Made by a program: the position numbers and the translations under genes. Shown piece by piece: positions 51,682 to 60,784 of a stretch of DNA of 64,000 nt. The notes below the pieces were generated by a model. That model had not been told where the DNA came from, did not search any database, and saw only the letters and a list, made by a program, of their open reading frames with translations. This stretch comes from CAWATZ01 sp963784995 (GTDB lineage Bacteria; Planctomycetota; Planctomycetia; Gemmatales; Gemmataceae). Every line of letters starts with the position of its first letter. Positions within the stretch are counted from its first letter, which is position 1. Where the stretch lies: assembly GCA_963784995.1 (NCBI GenBank), contig CAWATZ010000002.1:1860001-1924000 (forward strand), given 5' to 3'.

Positions 51682-54186
51682 TCAGTAATACAGGAACTCA
51701 TTGGCATTCAGCAGCGCCCGGCACAGGGCTGCCAGCCCATGCCGGCCCACCAGTTCGATGGCCGCAGTCTTCTCGTCTGGCGTCGGCGCCCGGCCAAACG
51801 CCAGCCGGAAGGCTCGCTCGACCTGCGCCGCTCTCTCCTCGCCCGCCTCCTTGACCACGCGCGCGGCGAAGAAGCCGGCCTGCTGAACAATGAACGAGCC
51901 ATTGAGCAGGTTTAGCGCTTGCAGGGGCGTGGTGGTCACGTCCCGGCGGGGCATGCGTCGGGCGCATTCCGGAGCATCGAGATTGGCCAGCAGTTCCTCG
52001 CGGATGGCCCGGGCCGCTTGCTGATACACCGCTCGCCTCCAGGTTGCCGGTCCCTGTTCGTCGAGCGGTTCATAGATGGCGACGTTCACCACCCGGTACT
52101 GGAACAGCCGGAAGCCGGGCCCGCCCATGCGCCGATCCAGCTTGCCGCTGGTCGCCAGGATGCTGTCGCGCACCGCCTCGGCCTCCAGGCGCCGGAACGG
52201 CATCCGCCAGAGCAGCTGGTTGCCGGCATCCAGGGCGGTCCCTTCCCTGGTGACCGCGCTGGCCTGGCGATAAGCGTAGGACGTGACCATCATCCGATGC
52301 AGGCGCTTCAGCCGCCAGCCGCCGGCCTTGAGTTCATCGGCCAGGAAATCCAGCAGTTCCGGGTGAGTCGGCGCTGCCCCGTTGCGGCCCAGGTCGCTGG
52401 GCGTGGCCACGATGCCCTGGCCGAAATGGTGCTGCCACAGCCGGTTGACCAGGACACGCGGCGTCAGCGGATTTTTCGGATCGGTGATCCACCGAGCCAG
52501 GGCGAGCCGGCGACCTGGCTCGCCCTCCTTCGGGTCGAGCGCCAGCTCAGCCGACAGACCGGGCAGACACGAGAGTGCCCCGGGGGACACTTCCTCGCCG
52601 CGCCGCATCACGTCGCCGCGCTTCAGCAGGTAGATCGGCTCAGGTGCGGTGAACAGGCCGGCGTAGACCTTCTGTGGCACCGGCCTCGTGCTGGCCGCGA
52701 TCAGCCGACCGAGTTCCACACGGAGCTGCTCGCGCTGCTGCCGCTCATCGGCCGTCATTGCTTCCAGCAGAGTCCTGAGCGGCAGCGACTCCGCGACGGC
52801 AGCCCGGTCGTCGCTCGTGGACACCGTGCGCCACTGCTTGCCATCCTCGGAAACCTCGATCCGGTAGCGGTTCGGCACGCGGTCGGTGAATGCTTGCCGC
52901 TCTCCGACTGCGTCCCTGCTCCAGACCACGCGGTTGATCGTTTTAACCCGGGGCAGTTCGATCTGAGCCCAGCCCTTGCCGCGCTCGTTGCTGATCCAGC
53001 TGCAATCGTTGCCGAACTGGCCATCGTTGAGATGGCCGATCTGGTGGATTGGGTAACCGGGCAGAAGGGAACTGGCGCTGGCCTTGCTGCTGTGCCGCGC
53101 CAGTGCGAGGTTGTGCTCGGCATCGGGGCCGAAGACTTCCAGTTCGTCAAGGCAAGGCTCCGACCCGTCGCGGGTTCCCAGGATGGTCATACGAACCAGG
53201 CGGGCCTTGACCGGAGCGAAATCCTCGACATTGCGGCGATGCTGCACCGCCGGGCGCGGCACCGGGTTGACTCCCTGCTTCCGGAGCAAGGCGATCCGGG
53301 CCCGGCCGTCCAGGTCCGCGATCTTCGCCTCCAGCAGCCGGCGCTGTTGCACGGCTTTACGGATCTGCTGCTTTTCCACATCGTTGCTGCTGGGCGGAGA
53401 GAGGGGCCGTTCTCCGTGCCGGACGCCCGCGAGGATGGCCGTCAGGCGGTAGTATTCCCTCTGCGAAATCGGATCGAATTTGTGATCGTGACAGCGGGCA
53501 CAGTTGAGCGTCAGACCCAGGAAGCCGGCCCCGATGGTGGCGATCATGTCGTCCAGGTCGTTGACGCGCTGCTGCCGGGTGCCCTCGACCGTGGAAATGC
53601 CGACCGTGTCATGGACGCCAGCCACCAGGAAGCCGGTTGCCGGCTCGACCAGCGGATCAGATTTGCCGACCACGTCCCCGGCCAGCTGCTCCAGAATGAA
53701 GCGGTCGTAAGGCCTGTCCTCGTTGATGGCCCGGATCACGTAATCCCGGTAGGGCCAGGCGTTCTCTCGGAGATGGTTCTGCTCGTAGCCGTGGCTTTCG
53801 CCAAAGCGAATCACGTCGAAGTAATGCCGCGCCCAGCGTTCGCCGTGGGCGCTGGAAGCCAGCAGGCGATCAACCACCTTCTCGTAGGCGTCCGGCGAGT
53901 GGTCCGCGAGAAAGGCGTCGATCTCTTCGCTGGACGGAGGCAGGCCCGTCAGGTCGATGGTCACGCGCCGCAACAGGGTCAGCCGGTTGGCGGGAGGCGA
54001 GGGTTGCAGGCCCTTCTTTTCCAGGGCCGCGAAGAGGAATGCATCGACGTGCGAACGGACCAGGTGATCGAAGCGCGTCTTCGGCAAGGCGGGACGCTTG
54101 ATCGGCTGGAGCGACCACCAGTCGGCGTCCGCGACCTGGGAAGGCAGAGGAGCAACGAGCAGCAGGAGCAGAGAAGGTGCAAGCAT
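51682..54186 (-). CDS. DUF1549/DUF1553 secreted protein
   Basis: This is an 834-residue protein with a signal peptide (MLAPSLLLLLVAPLPSQVAD). DUF1549 covers about 35-260 (VTIDLTGLPPSSEEIDAFLA, ERWARHYFDVIRFGESHGYE, and LTLNCARCHDHKFDPISQRE with a CxxCH haem-like motif). A discoidin-like insert lies at about 340-480, then DUF1553 (PRVLVNRLWQHHFGQGIVAT, LHRMMVTSYAYRQ, TTTPLQALNLLNGSF). These proteins act with DUF1501 partners, but no reaction is established. The partner gene lies downstream past the 425-bp element. Confidence 0.87.
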   Translation of the reverse strand: MLAPSLLLLLVAPLPSQVADADWWSLQPIKRPALPKTRFDHLVRSHVDAFLFAALEKKGLQPSPPANRLTLLRRVTIDLTGLPPSSEEIDAFLADHSPDAYEKVVDRLLASSAHGERWARHYFDVIRFGESHGYEQNHLRENAWPYRDYVIRAINEDRPYDRFILEQLAGDVVGKSDPLVEPATGFLVAGVHDTVGISTVEGTRQQRVNDLDDMIATIGAGFLGLTLNCARCHDHKFDPISQREYYRLTAILAGVRHGERPLSPPSSNDVEKQQIRKAVQQRRLLEAKIADLDGRARIALLRKQGVNPVPRPAVQHRRNVEDFAPVKARLVRMTILGTRDGSEPCLDELEVFGPDAEHNLALARHSSKASASSLLPGYPIHQIGHLNDGQFGNDCSWISNERGKGWAQIELPRVKTINRVVWSRDAVGERQAFTDRVPNRYRIEVSEDGKQWRTVSTSDDRAAVAESLPLRTLLEAMTADERQQREQLRVELGRLIAASTRPVPQKVYAGLFTAPEPIYLLKRGDVMRRGEEVSPGALSCLPGLSAELALDPKEGEPGRRLALARWITDPKNPLTPRVLVNRLWQHHFGQGIVATPSDLGRNGAAPTHPELLDFLADELKAGGWRLKRLHRMMVTSYAYRQASAVTREGTALDAGNQLLWRMPFRRLEAEAVRDSILATSGKLDRRMGGPGFRLFQYRVVNVAIYEPLDEQGPATWRRAVYQQAARAIREELLANLDAPECARRMPRRDVTTTPLQALNLLNGSFIVQQAGFFAARVVKEAGEERAAQVERAFRLAFGRAPTPDEKTAAIELVGRHGLAALCRALLNANEFLYY

Positions 54187-54278
54187 GGGAGGGATTCCCG
54201 CGATGACTGTCCCGGAGGATCTCTCAAACGTTCCTGCCTGCCAGTATATCCGGCAACGCAAGCGTTTGTCAGAGGGCT

Positions 54279-55751
54279 TTACAGGGCCCGGCTCAGCTGT
54301 TCGCGCATGGCGGTCACGTCGGGGTAACGCCGGTCGGGCTGGCGGGCCAGCGACCGCCGGATCACGTCACCCAGTCGCGCGGGCAGGACCGGTCCGGAAT
54401 CCGTGGCCCGCAGCGGGATCGGATCGTGGTTCACGATGCGATTGAGCAGTTCGACGATCGAGCCGCACGGCTCGTAGACGTGCTGGCCGGTCAGGAGGTA
54501 GTAAAGCGTGGCCCCGGCCGCGTACTGGTCCGCGGCCGGGCCGGCCGAGTGGAAATCCTCCACCTGCTCGGGAGGCATGAAGCGGGGTGTGCCGCCGGAG
54601 GTGTTGGACAGCGTCAGTCCGCTCATGGAGGATTCGCCGTAGGCCCGGGCCAGCCCGAAGTCGGCCACCTTGAGCACCTCGCCCTTCTCGCCCTGGCTGA
54701 GCAGGAGGTTGTGCGGCTTGACGTCGCGGTGAATGAATCCCGCTTTGTGCGCATGGGCCAGCGCCTCCAGCAACTGGCAGCCCAGGGCCGTTACCCGTTC
54801 CGGCGGCAAGGGGCCTGTCTTCTTCACTTCGTGGGCCAGGCTGTGCCCCTCGACGTACTCCATGACGAAATAGAGCAGACCGCTGGCCTCGCCGGCCTGG
54901 AGAAAACCGACGATGTGTGGATGCAGCAGTCGGCGGAGGATCTCCACCTCGCGCTTGAACCGTCCCAGCAGGACCGGCGTCGGCCGGACGGCCGGCAGCA
55001 CCGTCTTGACGGCCACGCGCTGGCCGTCCGCTTGCCGGCTGGCCTGGTAAACCACCCCCATGGCGCCCCGCCCCAGTTCCGCTTCGAGGGTGTAGCCCGG
55101 AATGAAGGGGAGCGAGGGAGCGACCGTCGCCACGCTGATCGTTTCGGTTCCGACCGGAACCGCGAGCGCCACTTGCAGGGCGGTCTGGCCGGCCTGGATC
55201 ACGTCGCCGTCGCGCAGGTCCGCTTGCTGGACTTTCAGTCCGTTAACGTAAGTCCCGTTCCTGCTGCCGCGATCGATCAATCGAGCGGAGGGTGGGTTGA
55301 ACTCAATGACAAAGTGGAGACGGGAAAGGGCCTGATCGCGCGGCAATTCCAGGTTCACCCCGGGCCCCCGGCCGACCAGGAACATCTGGTGCCGATCGCA
55401 GTGAAAGAATCGGCCATTGTCGGGACCGCTCACCACGTTGAGGACCAGGCGATCCCCCGTCTGGTCGAGTCCCGCCGCGGCCAGCGCCTCCTCGGCCCAC
55501 GGCCCCAGCGAACCGAAGCGCTGCCAGGCTTCCTCCGCCTCCAGCGGCCGGCCCCGCTGCCGGCGGTAGTCGCACTCCAGCCGCAGCAGTTGCCGGAACA
55601 GCTCCGGACGTGCCTCTTCGGGAGCAGTCGAGAGAACCTGTTCCAGCAGAGGCCCGGCGCCTGCCTGCCAGTCCTGCTCGGCGCGGTCACACACCGCATC
55701 AATCAGAGACATCACGGCGTGCGGCAAAGAGGGACGTGGGTTCTGGGGCAT
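54279..55751 (-). CDS. Ser/Thr protein kinase with N-terminal FHA domain
   Basis: This is a 490-residue cytoplasmic kinase. An FHA phosphothreonine-binding domain lies at about 115-200 (FLVGRGPGVNLELPRDQALS, then RGSRNGTYVNG). The kinase domain runs about 215-485: GRGAMGVVYQASRQADGQRV, VAVKTVL, HRDVKPHNLLL, VADFGLARAYGES and GTPRFMPPEQ. All catalytic residues are present. No membrane helix is seen. ATG 55751 follows GGTGGAG. It is divergent from the WD40 kinase at 56247, with an inverted-repeat element between them. Confidence 0.9.
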   Translation of the reverse strand: MPQNPRPSLPHAVMSLIDAVCDRAEQDWQAGAGPLLEQVLSTAPEEARPELFRQLLRLECDYRRQRGRPLEAEEAWQRFGSLGPWAEEALAAAGLDQTGDRLVLNVVSGPDNGRFFHCDRHQMFLVGRGPGVNLELPRDQALSRLHFVIEFNPPSARLIDRGSRNGTYVNGLKVQQADLRDGDVIQAGQTALQVALAVPVGTETISVATVAPSLPFIPGYTLEAELGRGAMGVVYQASRQADGQRVAVKTVLPAVRPTPVLLGRFKREVEILRRLLHPHIVGFLQAGEASGLLYFVMEYVEGHSLAHEVKKTGPLPPERVTALGCQLLEALAHAHKAGFIHRDVKPHNLLLSQGEKGEVLKVADFGLARAYGESSMSGLTLSNTSGGTPRFMPPEQVEDFHSAGPAADQYAAGATLYYLLTGQHVYEPCGSIVELLNRIVNHDPIPLRATDSGPVLPARLGDVIRRSLARQPDRRYPDVTAMREQLSRAL

Positions 55752-55894
55752 GGGCTTACTCCACCATCCTGAAGAGCCAGTCTTCCGGAAGCGGTGCTGG
55801 CACGACCCAGCACCACGCGGAGCAGACTTCAGAGACCAGTATCGGTGTGATCGCCGCCAAAAGCAACAGGGAGGGGGAAGATGGCCTCTCCTTG

Positions 55895-56110
55895 TTAGCC
55901 GCGACGAGCTTGTGAATTTTTCGACGTTTGTACACCGGCTGGGGCCCGGGACTCGACGTAAGTCCTTATTTTTCAACGACCGAAATGGCACTTTGGCCGC
56001 CCTTACCTGTACAAACGTCGAAAAATTCACAAGCTCGACGCGGAGCGCAGCGCAGCGCGTGCCCGGCCGCGCTCCGCTGCGCCGCTGCGCGGCTCCGCGT
56101 CGCGGCTAAC
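55895..56110. mobile_element. MITE-like nested inverted-repeat element between two kinase genes
   Basis: Outer 13-bp inverted ends (55895-55907 and 56098-56110) and inner perfect 30-bp arms (55905-55934 and 56008-56037) define about 216 bp with no gene. A GC-rich hairpin (56036-56046 with 56092-56102) fills the right part. It is central in the 495-nt divergent gap and may carry or disturb both promoters. Confidence 0.65.
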
Positions 56111-56246
56111 CGATTGGACTGTCCTCTCCCGAATTGCTTGCTGCGCCCACAATCTCCTGGCTCCACAAAAGTGCTGGCCAGCAAACCGAACGGAACAGTA
56201 AGATGAAGGAGGATGCCGCGAGACGCACCAGCAGCGGAGGCCCACC

Positions 56247-59200
56247 ATGTCGAGCCAGCCCGACCAACCGCAGGACAGCAACTCACTGACCTGCCCGCGT
56301 TGCCATTACAGCTTTCCCACCGAGCCGATTCCGGCAACCCCTGCGTCGGAGAATGCGAGCGACCCACGCCCGGGCGGCACCGCCTTCCTGGACAGGCCGC
56401 CCGGACTGCTGCCCCAACAGCCGACGGACGCAACTCCATCCGACCTGGGCACCCCTTCGATGCCCCCAACATGCGGAGAGGCCACATCACCCCTGCCGGG
56501 ACTGGCCGCCGGCGAGTTGCCGGCGAAGATCGGGCGGTTTGCGCCGCGAGCCTTGCTTGGAGAGGGCACCTTCGGCCTGGTCTACCGAGCCTACGATCCC
56601 GCACTGAAACGGGAGGTGGCCCTCAAGGTGGCCAAGCCCGAGCAACTGCACTCCAGACAGCGCATCGCGCGCTTTCAGCGTGAGGCCCAGGCAGCCGCTC
56701 ACCTGATGCATGCGCACATTGTCCCCGTCTTCGATTCGGGGCAGGACGGTCCGCACCACTACATCGCCAGCGCCTTCATCCAGGGACAGAGTCTGGCCCA
56801 CACGCTGGGAACGCTGGCTCCAGGCCAGACGTTGCCGTTGCAGCAAGCGGTCGAGATTGTCCGCAAGCTGGCAGAGGCGCTGGCCTATGCCCACCGGGAG
56901 CAGGTGATCCACCGGGACATCAAGCCAGCCAACGTCATGCTGCGCCACGATGGCGAGCCGTTGCTGATGGACTTTGGTCTGGCGGCACGCGCCGAAGGCG
57001 AGGAAAAACTGACGCAGGCCGGAATGGTGCTGGGCACTCCGGAGTACATGGCTCCCGAACAGTGGCAAGGGCAGGCCAAGCCCGCCAGCGATCAGTACAG
57101 CCTGGGCTGTCTGCTCTTTGAATTGCTGACTGGCAGGCTCCCCTTCACCGGAGGCACACCGGAGCAGTACCTCTTTCTGCACACCCAGCGTCCCGCCCCA
57201 TCCCCACGCAAATTCAACGGGAGTGTGCCGCGTGACCTGGAGACGGTCTGTCTGAAATGTCTGGAGAAGGAAGCGGGCCAGCGTTACGCCGACTGCGGCG
57301 CCTTGGCGGAGGACCTGGCCCGCTGGCAGCGTGGCGAGCCGGTGACGGCACGGCGGGTGGGCTGGGCGGAGCGCTGCTGGCGCTGGAGCCAGCGCAACCC
57401 CCTGGCGGCGGGACTGGCGGCGGCTTTCCTGGGGACATTGCTGCTGGGGGCCGGGGTGGCAACGGGGCTGGCGCTGTGGGCGCTGGCGGAGGCCGGCAAC
57501 GCCAAACGAGCGGAGGAGCAATCGCAGAAAGAAGCGGGGCAGGCCCGCCAGGACCGCGATCGTGCCGAGGATGAGAAGAAGAAGAAGGAAGAGGAGTTGC
57601 GGCGTGCGGAGTGGGAGGCGTACCGCAACCAGATCACGCTGGCCCACACGGAATGGCAGCATGGCAGTGCCGCTCTGGCCTGGGAGTATCTGGAGAGGTG
57701 CCCGTGGCACCTGCGCGGGTGGGAGCATGACTACCTGGCCACTCTCTTCAACAAGATCCCGACCTTCCAAGGGCATACAGGGTTTGTCTATTCCGTGGCG
57801 ACCAGCCCGGATGGCAAACGCATCGTCAGCGGCAGCGCGGACTCCACGGTGAAGGTCTGGGATGCAGCGACGGGTCAGGAGACTCTCTCCCTCCGGGGGC
57901 ACACTGCCCCGGTCCTGTCCGTGGCGTTCAGCCCCGATGGCCAACGCATCGTCTCCGCCAGCCAGGACAGCATGGTGAAGGTCTGGGATGCCGACAAGGG
58001 CCAGCAGACACTCTCCCTCATGGGGCATACTGGCTTCGTCACTTCCGTGGCGTACAGCCCCGATGGCCAACGCATCGTCTCCGCCAGCCAGGACAGCATG
58101 GTGAAGGTCTGGGATGCGGACAAGGGCCAGGAGACTCTCTCCCTCATGGGGCATGGAAGCCCGGTCAGTTCCGTGGCGTTCAGCCCCGATGGCAAACGCA
58201 TCGTTACCGGCAGTGACAGGACCGTGAAGGTCTGGGATGCGGCGACGGGCCAGGAGACTCTCTCCTTCCGGGGGCATACAGGCCCGGTCAGTTCCGTGGC
58301 GTTCAGCCCCGATGGCAAACGCATCGTCAGCGGCAGCTTTGCCGAGACGGCGAAGGTCTGGGATGCGGACAAGGGCCAGCAGACTCTCTCCCTCATGGGC
58401 CACAAGGGCATTGTCTATGCTGTGGCGTTCAGTCCCGATGGCCAACGCATCGTCAGCGGCGGCGAGGACAGGACCGTGAAGGTCTGGGATGCGGCGACGG
58501 GCCAGCAGACGCTCTCCCTCAAGGGGCACACAGGCACAGTCAAGTCCGTGGCGTTCACCCCCGATGGCAAATGCATCGTCAGCGCCAGCAACGACAGGAC
58601 GGTGAAGGTCTGGGATGCGAACAAGAACCAGGAGACTCTCTCCCTCCAGGGGCATGGACGCCCGGTCAGTTCCGTGGCGTTCAGCCCCGATGGCCAACGC
58701 ATCGTTACCGGCAGCAATGACGGATGGATGAAGGTGTGGGATGCGGACAAGGGCACCGAGACTCTCTCCCGCAGAGGCCATACAGCCTGGGTCAGTGCCG
58801 TGGCGTTCAGCCCCGATGGCCAACGCATCGTCAGCGGCAGCTATGACCAGACGGTTAAAGTCTGGAATGCGGACACGGGCCAGCAGACTCTCTCCCTCAA
58901 GGGGCATTCCGGCCAGGTTTATTCCGTGGCCATCAGCCCCGATGGCCAACGCATCGTCAGCGCCAGCGGCGGCTTGAATGGACAGGGTAGGCCCTTCTCT
59001 GGAGAGGTGAGGGTCTGGGATGCGACGACGGGCCAGCAAACGCTCTCCCTCCAGGGGCATGCCGCCAGCGTCCAGTGCGTGGCGTTCAGTCCCGATGGCC
59101 AACGCATCGTCAGCGGCAGCGAGGACAGGACCGTGAAGGTCTGGGATGCGGCGACGGGCCAGCAGACTCTCTCCCTCCAGGGGCATGCCGCCGGCGTCCA

Positions 59201-60698
59201 GTGCGTGGCGTTCAGCCCCGATGGCCAACGCCTCGTCAGTGGCAGCAACGACAGGACGTTGAAGGTCTGGGATGCCGACACGGGCCGGCAGATTCTCTCC
59301 CTCCTGGGGCATACAGGCGAAGTCTGGTCCGTGGCGTTCAGCCCCAATGGCAAACGCATTGTCAGCGCCAGCCGTGACGGCAGGATGAAGGTCTGGGATG
59401 CGGCGACGGGCCAGGAGACTCTCTCCCTCCGGGGGGATCCAGGCACGGTCCGTTCCGTGGCGTTCAGCCCCGATGGCAAACGCATTGTCTCCGCCGGCTG
59501 GGCCAGGACGGTGCAGCTCTGGGATGCGGACAAGGGCACTGCGGTCCTCTCTCTCCGGGGGCATCCAGGCACGGTCAAGTCCGTGTCATTCAGCCCCGAT
59601 GGCAACCGTGTGGTCGGCAAAGATGCGTCCGGCGCGATTCGGGTCTGGGATCTCCGGAGCGGTCAACTTCTCCCCGAAGCCACGGACACCATCCAGGATT
59701 CTGTCCCCCAGGCGATCAGCCCCGATGGCCGACTCCAGGCGGTTGCCAACGGCATGACCATCCAGGTCATTGACCAACAAGTCGTGTTGGAGAGTCAACG
59801 CCGGCGGCAGGCTTCCTTCAAGCAGCTGGCTCGCTTTGATCCCGACTGGCACCGGGCCCAGGCCTCTCTTGGTGAGCAGGAAGGACAGCACTTCGCGGCG
59901 ACGTTCCATCTGGGCCGCTTGCTGCGCGCCTATCCCTGGGATGCCGACCTGCACGTACGCAGAGCCCATGCCCTGGCACGCCAGGCTCAGGCGACCGAGA
60001 GTTCTCTCCATCTGGTGCAGGCCCTGTTGCTCCATCCCCGAGTCTCCCTGTGGCCCCTCAATCCCCAGGCCGGTCTCCGTGCCGAGGCCGCCGCCCAGAC
60101 CGGCGACTGGCCCCACGCCGTCCTGGCCTTCCACTCGGCTGTCCATCAGCCAGGAGCACCCCCTTCCCTGTTCTGCGACCTGCTCCTGGCCCAGGCGGCA
60201 GCAGGCCAGGCCAGCGCCTGTCGCCAGTCTCTCGGCGACATCGTGCGCTTGCTCCCCGAGGTGAAGGAACTGGCCGTGGTCAACAACCTGCTATTCGTTT
60301 GCCAGGCTTTTCCCTGGGATGAGACGCTGCTCCCCCGCCTGGAAGAGCGAATCCGGCGTGATCTGGCGGCCCAGCGCAATGCCGTGACGCTGCATCGTCA
60401 CGGCGTTGCCCTGTACCGCAGCGGCCGCCCTGAGCAGGCCCTGACCGTGCTGGAGGAGTCGATCCGTGCCCACGGCAAGGGCGGCTTCGTCGATACCTGG
60501 CTGTTCCAGGCGATGACGTACCGTCAGCTTGGCCGGCTGGATCAGGCCAAACAGCAGCTGGCCCGATTCGAGGCGTGGCATCAGAAGCAGAAGTTCGCTA
60601 CCTGGCAGCAGAGAATCTTCTGGGAAACGCTGCTGCGAGAGGCGCAGACGGTGGTCAACGGTCCCCGGCTGATGCCCAAGGTGACAGATCCGGACTGA
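56247..60698 (+). CDS. Membrane Ser/Thr protein kinase with 15 WD40 repeats and TPR-like C-terminus
   Basis: This is a 1483-residue receptor-type kinase. An N-terminal CPRCHYSF half ribbon is followed by the kinase at about 95-355: GEGTFGLVYRAYD, VALKVAKP, HRDIKPANVML, LMDFGLAARAEG and YMAPEQ. A membrane helix (about 387-415, LAAGLAAAFLGTLLLGAGVA) and a charged coiled coil (418-460) follow. Then come 15 WD units (509-1145), enough for two propellers, and a helical TPR-like tail with HGVALYRSGRPEQALTVLEE. CGGAGG precedes ATG 56247. The repeat block is nearly identical at DNA level. Confidence 0.92.
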   Translation: MSSQPDQPQDSNSLTCPRCHYSFPTEPIPATPASENASDPRPGGTAFLDRPPGLLPQQPTDATPSDLGTPSMPPTCGEATSPLPGLAAGELPAKIGRFAPRALLGEGTFGLVYRAYDPALKREVALKVAKPEQLHSRQRIARFQREAQAAAHLMHAHIVPVFDSGQDGPHHYIASAFIQGQSLAHTLGTLAPGQTLPLQQAVEIVRKLAEALAYAHREQVIHRDIKPANVMLRHDGEPLLMDFGLAARAEGEEKLTQAGMVLGTPEYMAPEQWQGQAKPASDQYSLGCLLFELLTGRLPFTGGTPEQYLFLHTQRPAPSPRKFNGSVPRDLETVCLKCLEKEAGQRYADCGALAEDLARWQRGEPVTARRVGWAERCWRWSQRNPLAAGLAAAFLGTLLLGAGVATGLALWALAEAGNAKRAEEQSQKEAGQARQDRDRAEDEKKKKEEELRRAEWEAYRNQITLAHTEWQHGSAALAWEYLERCPWHLRGWEHDYLATLFNKIPTFQGHTGFVYSVATSPDGKRIVSGSADSTVKVWDAATGQETLSLRGHTAPVLSVAFSPDGQRIVSASQDSMVKVWDADKGQQTLSLMGHTGFVTSVAYSPDGQRIVSASQDSMVKVWDADKGQETLSLMGHGSPVSSVAFSPDGKRIVTGSDRTVKVWDAATGQETLSFRGHTGPVSSVAFSPDGKRIVSGSFAETAKVWDADKGQQTLSLMGHKGIVYAVAFSPDGQRIVSGGEDRTVKVWDAATGQQTLSLKGHTGTVKSVAFTPDGKCIVSASNDRTVKVWDANKNQETLSLQGHGRPVSSVAFSPDGQRIVTGSNDGWMKVWDADKGTETLSRRGHTAWVSAVAFSPDGQRIVSGSYDQTVKVWNADTGQQTLSLKGHSGQVYSVAISPDGQRIVSASGGLNGQGRPFSGEVRVWDATTGQQTLSLQGHAASVQCVAFSPDGQRIVSGSEDRTVKVWDAATGQQTLSLQGHAAGVQCVAFSPDGQRLVSGSNDRTLKVWDADTGRQILSLLGHTGEVWSVAFSPNGKRIVSASRDGRMKVWDAATGQETLSLRGDPGTVRSVAFSPDGKRIVSAGWARTVQLWDADKGTAVLSLRGHPGTVKSVSFSPDGNRVVGKDASGAIRVWDLRSGQLLPEATDTIQDSVPQAISPDGRLQAVANGMTIQVIDQQVVLESQRRRQASFKQLARFDPDWHRAQASLGEQEGQHFAATFHLGRLLRAYPWDADLHVRRAHALARQAQATESSLHLVQALLLHPRVSLWPLNPQAGLRAEAAAQTGDWPHAVLAFHSAVHQPGAPPSLFCDLLLAQAAAGQASACRQSLGDIVRLLPEVKELAVVNNLLFVCQAFPWDETLLPRLEERIRRDLAAQRNAVTLHRHGVALYRSGRPEQALTVLEESIRAHGKGGFVDTWLFQAMTYRQLGRLDQAKQQLARFEAWHQKQKFATWQQRIFWETLLREAQTVVNGPRLMPKVTDPD
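57771..59681 (+). repeat. Fifteen tandem WD40-coding repeats of about 126 bp
   Basis: Units are 42 codons with the consensus SVAFSPDGQRIVSGSxDxTV. Unit 4 is one codon short and unit 10 has a nine-codon insert. High DNA identity points to recent internal duplication. Confidence 0.9.
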
Positions 60699-60741
60699 GG
60701 GGTTGGGCCTTGTCCCGGCAGGCAGAGCCCCTCACCTTCAA

Positions 60742-60766
60742 CCCCTCTCCCACAAGGGGAGAGGGG
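60742..60766. terminator. REP-like hairpin between convergent genes
   Basis: Perfect 10-bp arms (60742-60751 and 60757-60766) with a 5-nt loop lie between the WD40 kinase and the DUF1501 gene ends. It is of the same family as 8775-8807 and may serve as a two-way terminator. Confidence 0.5.
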
Positions 60767-60784
60767 GAGAAAAACAGATGCCGC

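Noticed and set aside
49803..54186. The DUF1501 with DUF1549/1553 pair as a new system
   Set aside because: This pairing is widespread in planctomycetes. Only the inserted element between the genes is unusual.
51919..54327. An 802-codon plus-strand open frame
   Set aside because: It is antisense to the DUF1549/1553 gene, which has clear motifs and a signal peptide.
56487..59564. A 1025-codon minus-strand open frame with regular repeats
   Set aside because: Its periodicity only reflects the WD40 repeats on the other strand.
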